Positions 28,035 to 37,719 of a DNA stretch of 64,000 nucleotides are shown one piece after another. The position numbers and the translations under genes were made by a program. The notes beneath the pieces are model-generated. The model was not told the DNA's origin and made no database searches. It saw nothing but the letters and a program-made list of their open reading frames with translations. Within the stretch, counting starts at the first letter, position 1, and the number at the start of each line of letters is the position of its first letter. The stretch lies in the NCBI RefSeq assembly GCF_900637545.1, contig NZ_LR134376.1, positions 887,001 to 951,000 on the forward strand, given 5' to 3'. The stretch is from Aeromonas encheleia. Its GTDB lineage: Bacteria > Pseudomonadota > Gammaproteobacteria > Enterobacterales > Aeromonadaceae.

Positions 28035-28062
28035 TTGCAATTGGAATGACTGCTCTTATAAT
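28035..28062 (+). promoter_or_regulatory. Promoter of the tRNA-Gly array
   Basis: TTGCAA (28035-28040), 16-base spacer, consensus TATAAT (28057-28062), followed by a GC-rich discriminator (tcggctcccg) as in stringently controlled stable-RNA promoters. Confidence 0.75.
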
Positions 28063-28120
28063 TCGGCTCCCGTACAGTAGCGCAAGCAACCAAATGCTGT
28101 ACGGCCGTTTTAAGGCAGTT

Positions 28121-28196
<76 letters not shown>

Positions 28197-28220
28197 AAAG
28201 TTTGCAGATGATATTCCGAT

Positions 28221-28296
<76 letters not shown>

Positions 28297-28329
28297 ATCA
28301 TCAGCACAGCCTGAAAGGCAACCAATGTT

Positions 28330-28405
<76 letters not shown>

Positions 28406-28442
28406 AGCTTATTTTATGAAGTGCTGCAGATGATATTCCGAT

Positions 28443-28518
<76 letters not shown>

Positions 28519-28542
28519 ATCATGTGCAGATGACATCCTGTT

Positions 28543-28618
<76 letters not shown>

Positions 28619-28642
28619 AAAATTTGCAGATGATATTCCGAT

Positions 28643-28718
<76 letters not shown>

Positions 28719-28742
28719 ATCATGTGCAGATGACATCCTGTT

Positions 28743-28818
<76 letters not shown>

Positions 28819-29074
28819 ATCTCTCTTCGTAGTGCCCCATCCCTTCGATATCGCAGTTCAACTGCATGCCTCTATATCACCTTTTTATTTTCCCATTTTC
28901 CCAAACATATTCCGCCGTATCGGTCTCTTTCGCCTGTATTTGATCAGCTGGGACATCATGTACGTGCTGGCCTCGCCAGAGTCACCGTCTATGCACTGTG
29001 CCGGTATGGCAGGGCGCTTGTCGATTGGAGGGCGTGCCTTGGTTGGCGCGGGGAGAGGGAGGTAAATTGCGGGC
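28819..29074. other. Intergenic region after the tRNA-Gly array
   Basis: About 255 bases, pyrimidine-rich at first. No gene with a ribosome binding site is seen, and no clear plus-strand terminator. Confidence 0.5.
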
Positions 29075-29103
29075 AAAAAAATAGGAGGAGTCGATCTCCT
29101 CCT
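29075..29103 (-). terminator. Terminator of the cold-shock gene
   Basis: Stem AGGAGGAG / CTCCTCCT; seven T on the minus strand, allowing one intervening A. Confidence 0.88.
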
Positions 29104-29122
29104 GCGAGCTCACGGGTGCGGC

Positions 29123-29332
29123 TTAGAGCAGAGTCACGTTCTCAGCCTGAGGGCCTTTCTTGCCATCGGTCACGGTGAACTGGACTTTTTGACCTTCAGC
29201 CAGGGTCTTGAAACCAGTGCTCTGGATGGAGGAGAAGTGAACGAAAACGTCCGGTCCCTGGGATTGCTCGATGAAGCCAAAGCCCTTGGTCTCATTGAAC
29301 CATTTTACTTGGCCGGTGCGAATGTCAGACAT
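29123..29332 (-). CDS. Cold-shock domain protein (CspA/CspE type)
   Basis: 69 residues, a single cold-shock domain. RNA-binding motifs are intact: RNP1 KGFGFIE and RNP2 VFVHFSSI, with the N-terminal [12 protein letters not shown]. It acts as a single-stranded RNA/DNA chaperone in the cytoplasm. A consensus promoter about 135 bases upstream of the start gives a long 5' untranslated leader, as in cold-inducible csp genes. It cannot be assigned to a particular paralogue from sequence alone. Confidence 0.93.
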   Translation of the reverse strand: MSDIRTGQVKWFNETKGFGFIEQSQGPDVFVHFSSIQSTGFKTLAEGQKVQFTVTDGKKGPQAENVTLL

Positions 29333-29472
29333 GTGGTAAGTCCTATCTATAACAAAATGAAACTAACGCCTTGTTGGGCAGCATTTGCCTAGGATGCAGG
29401 GGCCTACCCATGACTGACTACGTCAATTTGTCCCAGTAGCATGCAGTACAATCCCTGTCGAAAGCACAAACG

Positions 29473-29500
29473 ATTGTACTGAAGCCCGATCCCTTGTCAA
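29473..29500 (-). promoter_or_regulatory. Strong promoter of the cold-shock gene
   Basis: On the minus strand, TTGACA (29500-29495), 16-base spacer and TACAAT (29478-29473). A 10-base inverted repeat CAGTACAATC / GATTGTACTG (29445-29454, 29472-29481) includes the -10 region in one arm. Confidence 0.7.
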
Positions 29501-29571
29501 TTTGGCACTTTTCATTTTTTGAGCAAGCTAAAACTATTGCGAAGTCAGCGGCTTGTTTCATGGGTCCGCTC

Positions 29572-29600
29572 AAAAAAACGGGAGGCTCATCAGCCTCCCG
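29572..29600 (-). terminator. Terminator of the OapA-like gene
   Basis: Stem CGGGAGGCT / AGCCTCCCG with T7 on the minus strand. Confidence 0.9.
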
Positions 29601-29605
29601 TTGCA

Positions 29606-30274
29606 TCACTCTTTGAGGGCAAACCCTTCACCCTGCCGGTCGTAGCGGTAACTCACCTGACCGAAGGAGCGGATCTCGACCCGCTGGATGCGGCGGCTGT
29701 CATCCACCAGGATGAACACCGACTTGCCCGATTGCAGTCGGGTCAGCGGGCGATCCGGCCCCTCGATGGCGATCAACCGGCTCAGCTCGGCGCCCGGCAG
29801 CTCGAACTTGCGGAAGATGGAGTAGAGGGTCTCTCCAGCCTGTACATCGTGTTGCAGCCAGCTGCCGTTCACCTTCTCCTCGACCGGCTTGGCGGCTTGC
29901 ACCGCTCCCCCGCTGGTGGCGCTGCCCACGGTCAGCGCCTGGGTCGGCACGGCCAGTGGCACGGCGAGCGAGCCGGAAGGGGCCACGCGGGGCGCCGAGG
30001 GCGCAGGCTCCCAGGCCAGCAGCAGCAGCCAGATGGGCACCAGCACCAGCAGGCCTATGGTGTTTTTGCGCGGCAGCGGGCTGGTCAGCTTGAATGAACC
30101 CTTCTGGGTGTCCTTGTTGCGTTGACCAAAACCACTCATGCCCTGGCCGAGGCGTTGACGCAGGGGCAGGGTGGCGGCATTGATACGATGGAGCAGGGAT
30201 CCTTGTGATTCGTCTTGGCGACGCTGCTGGGCACGTCTGTTATGGCCACGTGGGCGACGGTCCGGGGTGGGCAC
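29606..30274 (-). CDS. OapA/YtfB-type LysM-like envelope protein
   Basis: 222 residues. Basic cytoplasmic N-terminus (about 1-70), one transmembrane helix (NTIGLLVLVPIWLLLLAW, about 71-90), a proline/alanine-rich linker, then the OapA LysM-like domain (LQHDVQAGETLYSIFRKFELPG, LIAIEGPDRPLTRLQSGKSVFI). Related proteins (OapA, E. coli YtfB) bind peptidoglycan glycans and are linked to colonisation or cell division; the role here is inferred. Start codon is GTG 30274 with GAGAGG 8 bases upstream. The terminator follows directly after the stop. Confidence 0.85.
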   Translation of the reverse strand: MPTPDRRPRGHNRRAQQRRQDESQGSLLHRINAATLPLRQRLGQGMSGFGQRNKDTQKGSFKLTSPLPRKNTIGLLVLVPIWLLLLAWEPAPSAPRVAPSGSLAVPLAVPTQALTVGSATSGGAVQAAKPVEEKVNGSWLQHDVQAGETLYSIFRKFELPGAELSRLIAIEGPDRPLTRLQSGKSVFILVDDSRRIQRVEIRSFGQVSYRYDRQGEGFALKE

Positions 30275-30373
30275 GGCATTTACCTCTCACTACATTGCCT
30301 GCCATCAGGCAAATATGCCGTCTATGGTAAACGGACTCGCCCCCGAGGGGGAGAGTCCAGAGCATGAAAATTA

Positions 30374-32476
30374 TCAGCTGAGACGAAATTGTCCCAGCAA
30401 TTGCTGTAAACGCTCCGCCGCCTGGCGCAAGGCCTGGCTGGCTTTGGCCGTCTGAGTCGCATCCTGGGCGATGTCGTTGGCCAGTGCGTTGGTTTTTGAC
30501 AGATTGCCGGAGACAGTCTCGGCAACCGAGCTCTGCTCCTCTGCGGCGGAGGCGATCTGGTAGGTCATGTCGTTGATGGTGGAGATGGCCTGGTAGATGC
30601 TGCCGAGCGCCGCCTCCGCCAGATCCGCTTCCCCCACCGCCTGATGGGTCAGCTGCTGACTCTGCTGGATGGCGTTGACCGCGTTGGTCGAGCTGTGGCG
30701 GATCTTCTCGATCAACTCCTGGGTATTCTGCACCGCCTGCTGGGTGTTGCCGGCCAGCTTGCGAACCTCGTCGGCGACCACCGCGAAGCCGCGGCCCTGC
30801 TCGCCGGCCCGGGCCGCCTCGATGGCGGCGTTGAGGGCCAGCAGGTTGGTCTGATCGGCGATGCCCTGGATCACGGTGAGTATGCTGGTGATCTGCTCGC
30901 TGTCGTGGGCCAGCCCCTCGACCACCTCGGCTCCCTTGCCTGCCTCGGCGGCGACCCTGTGCATGGACTGGATCACCTGCTGGAAGCGCACCTTGCCCTG
31001 ATCCGCCGCGCTCTGGGCCTGTTTGGCCGAATCGGCGGTGTTGTTGGCGTGGGTGGCGACCTCCTGGCTGACATAGGACATCTCCTGCACCGCGGTCAGC
31101 ATCTGCTCCATTTCCGCCTGGTGATGCTGCAAATTGGTATCGGTCTGGACGGCGATCCTGTCGGTGTCACCGGCGTGGCGGTTCACCTCGCTGGCGGTCT
31201 TCTGCACATCCCCAAGCAGTACCTGCAGCTTGTCGATGAAGCGGTTGATGCCGCGGGCCAGTGCCCCCAGCTCGTCTTTGGACTGGGTGTTGAGGCGCTT
31301 GGTGAGATCCCCCTCGCCATCGGCGATGTCATCCACCAGGCTGACCATCTGCCGAATGGGGCCCGTGATGCTGCGGGCGATCACCAGCATGGTGGCCAGC
31401 GCCAGCACCAGCACCAGCAGGGCGCCGATCAGCTGCTGGGTCATGGCGGCCCGGCTCATGTCGCTCAGCTGGCTCTCCAGCTGGTCGGCACCGGCCAGCA
31501 CCACCTGGTAGGGCAGGGTGACTATGATGGCCCAGTTGCGGCTCATGCCCGGCACCATGATGGGCACCGAGATGCGGAACGATTCGTCCAGCTCCTGACG
31601 CTGCACCTCCGGCTTCAGATATTGCTGCCACTGGTTGCCAAGCAGCTTGTCGGCGCGGCTGCCGAGCAGGCTGGCATCGCCGCTGGTGCCGGTGATGACT
31701 CCGGCGGCGCTGACGATCAGGGTCTCGCCCTTACCGTCATAGATGTTGCTGTTGAGGGACTGGGCCTGCCGGCTGATGGAGTCCACCGCCAGATCCAGCG
31801 CGGCTATCCCCCTGAACTGGCCCGCCACCATGATGGGGGTGGTGATGGTGCTCACCAGCACCTGCTGGCCGTTGATATCCACCTTGAAGGGATCGATGAG
31901 GCAGGAGCGCCCCTCCCGTTTCGGGCAGGCGTAGTAGTCGTTGGCCGGGTTGCCGAATTCGTCGGCATCGCTCTTCTCGATGGAGAGCAGCAGGTCGGTG
32001 CCTATCTGCTCCTTGTCACGGTAGAAGTAGGGCACGAAGCGCCCCTTGCTGTCGCTGCCGAGCGCCGTCTGACCGGCGAAGGCGGCGTCCTGGCCGTCGA
32101 AGCCGTTCGGCTCGAAGCCGGCGAAGGCGCCGTACAGTTGTGGCTCCAGCGCGAGCTGCGCCTTGAGCAGATCGGTGGCCTGCTGGCGATCCAGCGGCAG
32201 CTTGCCCTGCTGTTGCAGGGCGAGGGTACCGGCCATCTGCTGGGTGTAGGAGAGCCCCTTTTGCAGCAGCTGGGTGATGGTGGCGGCTTCGGCACGGGCG
32301 TTGGCACTCACCTTCTGCCAGGCCTCCTGCTGCAGCGCGGCACGACTGGAGCTGATGGTCAGCTGCTGGGTCTGTTTGCCCGAGTATTGATTGAGCAGGA
32401 TCAGGATGACCAGCGCCGTGGTCATGGCGATCCCCGCCATCACCAGGATGCGATTCTGGATAGAACGAAACTGCAT
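30374..32476 (-). CDS. Methyl-accepting chemotaxis protein
   Basis: 700 residues. TM1 about residues 9-31, a large periplasmic dCache-type sensor (about 32-340, with LYGAFAGFEPNGFDGQ and FVPYFYRDKE), TM2 about 345-370, HAMP (ITGPIRQMVSLVDDIADGEGDL) and a signalling domain with the conserved hairpin tip (QGIADQTNLLALNAAIEAARAG region). It should bind a small molecule in the periplasm and control CheA; the ligand is not predictable. Start ATG 32476 has AAGGA 7 bases upstream; the frame runs 37 codons further without a better site. Confidence 0.93.
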   Translation of the reverse strand: MQFRSIQNRILVMAGIAMTTALVILILLNQYSGKQTQQLTISSSRAALQQEAWQKVSANARAEAATITQLLQKGLSYTQQMAGTLALQQQGKLPLDRQQATDLLKAQLALEPQLYGAFAGFEPNGFDGQDAAFAGQTALGSDSKGRFVPYFYRDKEQIGTDLLLSIEKSDADEFGNPANDYYACPKREGRSCLIDPFKVDINGQQVLVSTITTPIMVAGQFRGIAALDLAVDSISRQAQSLNSNIYDGKGETLIVSAAGVITGTSGDASLLGSRADKLLGNQWQQYLKPEVQRQELDESFRISVPIMVPGMSRNWAIIVTLPYQVVLAGADQLESQLSDMSRAAMTQQLIGALLVLVLALATMLVIARSITGPIRQMVSLVDDIADGEGDLTKRLNTQSKDELGALARGINRFIDKLQVLLGDVQKTASEVNRHAGDTDRIAVQTDTNLQHHQAEMEQMLTAVQEMSYVSQEVATHANNTADSAKQAQSAADQGKVRFQQVIQSMHRVAAEAGKGAEVVEGLAHDSEQITSILTVIQGIADQTNLLALNAAIEAARAGEQGRGFAVVADEVRKLAGNTQQAVQNTQELIEKIRHSSTNAVNAIQQSQQLTHQAVGEADLAEAALGSIYQAISTINDMTYQIASAAEEQSSVAETVSGNLSKTNALANDIAQDATQTAKASQALRQAAERLQQLLGQFRLS

Positions 32477-32727
32477 CTTGCGTTCCTTGTAACGTAGATA
32501 GTTGACGGATTTATCGGCAGGGCGGGAGACTTCTCCAGCGATGTTGCCCAGCAAAGCGGAAAAAGAGGGGAGGTTTTGCGATCCCATTCAAAGAATGGGG
32601 GCATGGCCGGATCCTTGCCTATTTAGGCCCCTGCTGTTGCATGGTTTTCCCATCCGTGATTCTGAGTGCTAAAATGCGACGGTTTTTTTAATGAATTGGC
32701 CCAAGGCCCTCTACACAAGGCTTAAAG

Positions 32728-34143
32728 ATGAAAGTCAAAACCCGTTTTGCTCCCAGCCCGACCGGCTTTCTGCATGTCGGCGGTGCCCGTACCGCGCTCT
32801 ACTCCTGGCTCTATGCGAAAAGCCAGGGTGGCGAGTTTGTGCTGCGTATCGAGGATACCGATCTGGAACGTTCCACTCAGGAGGCCATCGACGCCATCAT
32901 TGAGGGCATGGAATGGCTGGAGCTGAACTGGGATGAGGGTCCCTACTACCAGACCAAGCGTTTCGATCGCTACAACGCGCTGATCGACGAGATGCTGGCC
33001 GACGGCCGCGCCTACAAGTGCTTCTGCTCCAAGGAGCGCCTGGAAGCGCTGCGTGAAGGCCAGATGGCGAGCGGCGAGAAGCCCCGCTATGACGGCAAGT
33101 GCCGCGACAAGGCGCACGATCACCCGGCCGATGCACCCCACGTGATCCGCTTCCGCAACCCCACCGAAGGCTCTGTGGTGTTCGACGACCACGTCCGTGG
33201 CCGCATCGAGTTTGCCAACACCGAGCTCGATGACCTCATCATCCGTCGTACCGACGGCGCGCCGACCTACAACTTCTGCGTGGTGGTGGACGACTGGGAC
33301 ATGGAGATCACCCACGTGGTCCGTGGTGAAGATCACATCAACAACACCCCGCGCCAGATCAACATCTACAAAGCCCTGAACGCCCCGGTGCCGGAGTTTG
33401 CTCACGTCTCCATGATCCTGGGTGACGACGGCGCCAAGCTCTCCAAGCGCCATGGCGCCGTGTCCGTGATGCAGTACCGCGACGACGGTTACCTGCCGGA
33501 AGCGCTGCTGAACTACCTGGTGCGTCTGGGCTGGTCCCACGGCGATCAGGAGATCTTCAGCCTGGACGAGATGATCAAGCTGTTCAGCCTGGATGCCATC
33601 TCCAAGTCCGCCTCCGCCTTCAACACCGACAAGCTGTTGTGGCTGAACAACCACTACATGCGCAGCCAGGACCCGGTCCACGTCGCCAAGTATCTGGAGT
33701 GGCACATGGCCGCGCAGCACATCGACACCAGCACAGGCCCGACTCTGGCCGAGGTGGTGACCCTGCTGGCCGAGCGCTGCAACACCCTGGTGGAGATGGC
33801 CGCCCAGAGCCGCTATCTGTTCGAAGAGTACGAGGCGCTCGACGAAGCCGCCGCCAAGAAGCACCTGCGCGGTGTGGCCGCCGAGCCGCTGATCCTGGCC
33901 AAGGCCAAGCTGGTCGCGCTGGAGACCTGGACCACAGAGGCGCTGCACGAGCTGATCGAAGCCACCGCCGCCGAGCTGGGTCAGGGCATGGGCAAAGTCG
34001 GCATGCCGCTGCGCGTCGCCGTGACCGGGCTGGGTCAGTCCCCCGCCATCGACGCCGTGATGGCGCTGGTGGGCAAGGAACGGGTATTGGCGCGCATCGA
34101 TCGCGCCCTGGCCTATATCGAAGCACGCATGGCCGCCGAATAA
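32728..34143 (+). CDS. gltX: Glutamyl-tRNA synthetase
   Basis: 471 residues, full length. Charges tRNA-Glu in the cytoplasm. Class I signatures: HIGH-type [17 protein letters not shown] at about residues 7-23 and KMSKS-type KLSKRHG at about 236-242. The zinc-region cysteines are in [17 protein letters not shown] and GKCRD. Start ATG 32728 with AAGG 7 bases upstream. Followed by a terminator and then a separate tRNA-Ala array. Confidence 0.97.
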   Translation: MKVKTRFAPSPTGFLHVGGARTALYSWLYAKSQGGEFVLRIEDTDLERSTQEAIDAIIEGMEWLELNWDEGPYYQTKRFDRYNALIDEMLADGRAYKCFCSKERLEALREGQMASGEKPRYDGKCRDKAHDHPADAPHVIRFRNPTEGSVVFDDHVRGRIEFANTELDDLIIRRTDGAPTYNFCVVVDDWDMEITHVVRGEDHINNTPRQINIYKALNAPVPEFAHVSMILGDDGAKLSKRHGAVSVMQYRDDGYLPEALLNYLVRLGWSHGDQEIFSLDEMIKLFSLDAISKSASAFNTDKLLWLNNHYMRSQDPVHVAKYLEWHMAAQHIDTSTGPTLAEVVTLLAERCNTLVEMAAQSRYLFEEYEALDEAAAKKHLRGVAAEPLILAKAKLVALETWTTEALHELIEATAAELGQGMGKVGMPLRVAVTGLGQSPAIDAVMALVGKERVLARIDRALAYIEARMAAE

Positions 34144-34158
34144 GCGCCAGTCGTTGAC

Positions 34159-34193
34159 AACAAAGGGCTCCCGAACGGGGGCCCTTTGTTTTT
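34159..34193 (+). terminator. gltX terminator
   Basis: Stem AACAAAGGGC / GCCCTTTGTT with an internal CCC/GGG pair, then TTT. Confidence 0.88.
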
Positions 34194-34305
34194 GGCAGAC
34201 AAGTAGATTTGTGACATAAAACAGTGAGATAGCCATCTGGTTGGCGCTAAAAACAGCTAACTGTCTGAATTTTGACTAAACGCTCCAGTCGGTGTTATTT
34301 TTGGG

Positions 34306-34334
34306 TTGACAGCAAAGCGGGTGATGCCTATCAT
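34306..34334 (+). promoter_or_regulatory. Promoter of the tRNA-Ala array
   Basis: Consensus TTGACA (34306-34311), 17-base spacer, TATCAT (34329-34334) and a GC-rich discriminator GCGCCTCC, typical of growth-rate-controlled stable-RNA promoters. Confidence 0.8.
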
Positions 34335-34379
34335 GCGCCTCCGTTGCCAGAGATAACTTTGGTAGCGCCGAGGTGAGTT

Positions 34380-34455
<76 letters not shown>

Positions 34456-34483
34456 AATTCTTCTCGGACAATCTGGAATCCAA

Positions 34484-34559
<76 letters not shown>

Positions 34560-34625
34560 GGTTCCTGATTGTAGAAATGAAGTACCCAGGGCAGTGCGGT
34601 GTGTATCACCCAGGCCGACCTTTGT

Positions 34626-34701
<76 letters not shown>

Positions 34702-34773
34702 CTATTTGATATTTGAATACCAGAGTTAGGGCAACCGGCCGCCAGAACCGGTTGTTTAAAGAGTAAAGAATTT

Positions 34774-34849
<76 letters not shown>

Positions 34850-34888
34850 AATTCAGAGTTGAGGCTAGTCCTTGATTCAATACAACTT

Positions 34889-34964
<76 letters not shown>

Positions 34965-34970
34965 AATATC

Positions 34971-35004
34971 AAAAGGCCACCGCATTGCGGTGGCCTTTTT
35001 GTTT
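34971..35004 (+). terminator. Terminator of the tRNA-Ala array
   Basis: Stem AAAAGGCCACCGC / GCGGTGGCCTTTTT with an ATT loop. Confidence 0.92.
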
Positions 35005-35043
35005 TGGCTCCACTTTCCTTTTTACCCCCCAATTCTCGTCGAC

Positions 35044-35070
35044 AAAAAAGCCCGCATCGGCTGCGGGCTT
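35044..35070 (-). terminator. Terminator of the extracellular nuclease gene
   Basis: Stem AGCCCGCA / TGCGGGCT; six T on the minus strand. Confidence 0.88.
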
Positions 35071-35088
35071 GGTGGCTATGGCAAGTCA

Positions 35089-37227
35089 TCAGCCGTGGCG
35101 ACGGCGCCAGGCCAGCGGCAACAGCGCCAGCAGCAGGGCACCCATGGCGCCAGCCCCGCTGCCATTGCTTGGCTCCTGCAGCTTGAGGTCGACGATGATG
35201 GGGTCGTGGTCGGAGGCGCTGAACGGGTTGTCGGACTTGATCATGTCGCCGGTGAAGCCGCGTCCATATTCGAACAGGTTGCTCTCGTAGGAGTTGATGT
35301 GCCAGTCGGCGACGGCCACCACCTTCTTGGCCAGCGCCGGGTTGGCGAGGGCGTAGTCCAGAGTGCCGAGCTCGGCCTCGTAGCTGTAGGAGATGGCCTT
35401 CTCCTGGTTGAACTTGACGTTCACATCGATCAGGCCATAGCTCTTGCTCACCTCCTGGCCGAGCTGCTCGTAGGGTTGCTCGCCGACGAAGGTGTGGGAG
35501 GCGGAGCGGATCTTGCGATCCGCCTTGGCCGCATCGTAGTCGGTCAGCACCCGGATCGGGTCTTCCTTGGCGTAGGAGTTGAAGTCGCCCACCAGCAGCA
35601 CCTGGCCCGGCAGCTTGTTCATCGCCTCGCCCAGCACCTTGGCCGCACTCACCCGAAACTCGGTGCACTTGCCCTGCAGATCGGCGGGTTCGGTCTTGCC
35701 GTCCCCGTTCTCAAAGCAGCCAGAACCCTTGGATTTCAGGTGATTGACCACCAGCGTCAGGGGATCCTTGCTGCCCGCCACCGTGAAGCTCTGCACCAGG
35801 GAGTCGCGCTGACCGGCGCTCTTGGCGACGCCGCCCAGGATGTAACGCTGCTGCGGCAGTTGAATCACACCGGCTTCCCCGCTCGGGGTCAGCTTGGCCG
35901 GGCGATAGAGCATGGCCACCATGATGGCGTCGCCACCGAAGTAGCGCTCCTCGCCGAGCAGCGCCTTGGGCAGGCTGACGAAGGCGTAGTGCTGGCTGGC
36001 ATCCTTCTGCTGGGCGTTCAGATGCGTGACCAGATCGCTGATGGCGGAGTGCTCGTCAAAGCCGTTGTTCTCCATCTCCATCAGGCCGAGCAGATCGGCG
36101 TCCATCTCGGTGATGGCGTTGACTATCTTGGTGCGCTGCTGCTGGAAATCTTCCAGGTTCTTGGCGCCCCTGTTGCAGCCCTTGGCGCTGTCCGCATCAG
36201 TCTGGTCCTTGCACAGCACGTTGAGAGCACCGCCCACGCTGGAGTGGCTGGTGAAGTAGTTGAGCACGTTGAAGCTGCCGATGCGCAGGTCAGTGCCGGC
36301 GGTGCGAGCCGGGGCGCTCTGGCGATCGTTCTCGTCGGTACGCAGCAGATCGCCGGCCGTGATGGTCTGCCCCTTCGGCACTATCAGCCGGTACTCGTCA
36401 TAGCTGTAACCCACCAGGGCCTCCAGGTTGACCGGGGCATCGCCGATGCGCAGGTAACCCTGCTCCGGCTCCCAGGCGGGCAGCCAGGGTAGCTTGCCGT
36501 CGGCGGCCTTGAAGTCGGATTCGAGGAATACCCGGTTGCCCGCATTGGCCTGTGCCAGTGCCTTGGCCTCGCTGCTGCCCGCCACGTGCAGCTGGGTCGG
36601 TTTCATCAGCGGGGCCTGATGGGCGAGCACCAGGTTGTTGCGCCGGGCGGCGTAGTCGTAGCTGAAGTTGCGGCTTACCTTGAGCGCGCTGTCGGCATCG
36701 AGCCGCACCCGCATCCCCTCGTGACGCTCCAGCGCCCGGGCCAGGGTCTCCCCCTCCAGCACCCGCAGTGGCACGGCGGCGGGGACGCTGCCCTGCGCCA
36801 GCACCTGCAGGCGCGGGACCTTGCTATCCAGGACCGGCTTGAGCTGGGTATGGCCGTAGTATTCCGCCACCTTGGCTTCCAGACAGACCTCGGCCCCCGG
36901 CTGGATGGCGGGGTACTTGTTGATGTCACTCAGGAAGACGAAGATACCGTCCGAGCTCTGGGGGTTGCCATCGCCCTGGAGATCCTGCAGGTAGAAGCCC
37001 TTGTTCAGGCTCTCGCCGAGGGCGCTGACCACCGCCTTGACGGCCACCGTCTGGGTACTTTCAAACAGATCGTCCGGGATCAGCGGGCTCTTGTCGCCAC
37101 TGCCCTGGATGGCGGGGATGGGGGTGAGGGCGTTGTCGGCCGGGCAGCTGAAGCCGGCGGCATGGATTGAGGGGGACGCGAGCGCGAGCCCCACGGCCAG
37201 CGACAGCAGGGTAGGTGTTCCTTTCAT
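35089..37227 (-). CDS. ExeM/NucH-family extracellular endonuclease with GlyGly-CTERM tail
   Basis: 712 residues. Signal peptide (LAVGLALASPSIHAA), an N-terminal OB/lamin-like region (about 30-320) and a C-terminal endonuclease/exonuclease/phosphatase domain with IGSFNVLNYF, LMEMENNGFDE, LVVNHLKSKG, LVGDFNSYAKEDP and SDHDPIIVDL. It degrades extracellular DNA or RNA. The C-terminus SNGSGAGAMG, a hydrophobic helix and WRRRHG is the GlyGly-CTERM signal cut by rhombosortase in bacteria with type II secretion. ATG 37227 has AAGGAA 5 bases upstream; the frame stays open 40 codons further. Divergent from the chitinase gene. Confidence 0.92.
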   Translation of the reverse strand: MKGTPTLLSLAVGLALASPSIHAAGFSCPADNALTPIPAIQGSGDKSPLIPDDLFESTQTVAVKAVVSALGESLNKGFYLQDLQGDGNPQSSDGIFVFLSDINKYPAIQPGAEVCLEAKVAEYYGHTQLKPVLDSKVPRLQVLAQGSVPAAVPLRVLEGETLARALERHEGMRVRLDADSALKVSRNFSYDYAARRNNLVLAHQAPLMKPTQLHVAGSSEAKALAQANAGNRVFLESDFKAADGKLPWLPAWEPEQGYLRIGDAPVNLEALVGYSYDEYRLIVPKGQTITAGDLLRTDENDRQSAPARTAGTDLRIGSFNVLNYFTSHSSVGGALNVLCKDQTDADSAKGCNRGAKNLEDFQQQRTKIVNAITEMDADLLGLMEMENNGFDEHSAISDLVTHLNAQQKDASQHYAFVSLPKALLGEERYFGGDAIMVAMLYRPAKLTPSGEAGVIQLPQQRYILGGVAKSAGQRDSLVQSFTVAGSKDPLTLVVNHLKSKGSGCFENGDGKTEPADLQGKCTEFRVSAAKVLGEAMNKLPGQVLLVGDFNSYAKEDPIRVLTDYDAAKADRKIRSASHTFVGEQPYEQLGQEVSKSYGLIDVNVKFNQEKAISYSYEAELGTLDYALANPALAKKVVAVADWHINSYESNLFEYGRGFTGDMIKSDNPFSASDHDPIIVDLKLQEPSNGSGAGAMGALLLALLPLAWRRRHG

Positions 37228-37472
37228 GGGTATTCCTTTTTTATTTTTGCCAGTGTTTCCATAGCCTTGGCACCTTGGCCAAGGGCGCGCATTGTCACAT
37301 TTCTGGCACATCATACCAGTGAGCCAACGCACATTATGGGGAGGCAAAAGAGGCCTGTTTCGTTTTTATGACGTGGCTAACATTATGAAATTAATGATAA
37401 AAGTGTCACCGGCTGTGCGGGAGGATGTGGGGGGCTTGCTGGCGTTTACATATTTTTCTTCGAGAATGAAGA
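37228..37472. other. Intergenic region between nuclease gene and chitinase promoter
   Basis: About 245 bases, AT-richer towards the chitinase side. No gene recognised; it should carry the nuclease promoter, which I could not place confidently. Confidence 0.5.
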
Positions 37473-37501
37473 TTGAGACTCGACCACTTGCTTCCTATAC
37501 T
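37473..37501 (+). promoter_or_regulatory. Candidate promoter of the chitinase gene
   Basis: TTGAGA (37473-37478), 17-base spacer, TATACT (37496-37501). The predicted transcript starts about 15 bases before the riboswitch aptamer. Confidence 0.6.
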
Positions 37502-37519
37502 CGCCCTGTTCCTCACGGA

Positions 37520-37605
37520 ACCCAGGTAAAGGGCAAACCGGCAGTGATGCCGGGACGCAAAGCCTCCGATCTGCCGGATACTGGCCAGACAGCGGGGTTA
37601 CCCAG
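37520..37605 (+). promoter_or_regulatory. Cyclic-di-GMP-I (GEMM) riboswitch
   Basis: The leader contains the class I c-di-GMP aptamer core: AGGGCAAACC, then a short P2 helix (CCGGCagtgatGCCGG), the hallmark GGGACGCAAAGCCTCC, a second helix (P3) and AGCGGGGTTACC, with closing helix GGTAA (37525-37529) / TTACC (37598-37602). These are the most conserved GEMM positions. It is oriented with the chitinase gene that starts 115 bases downstream. A GGGGatgtggCCCC hairpin follows the aptamer, but no T run is evident, so control by translation is at least as likely as termination. Confidence 0.93.
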
Positions 37606-37719
37606 GGTGACATGAGGGGATGTGGCCCCGTCCATGGCCTGTTGTCGACCCTTTCTCACCTGTTGCTATTGCGCTTTGCCCGGTCTTAAAAGCCAAGATA
37701 AAACAAGGATGATAACAAT

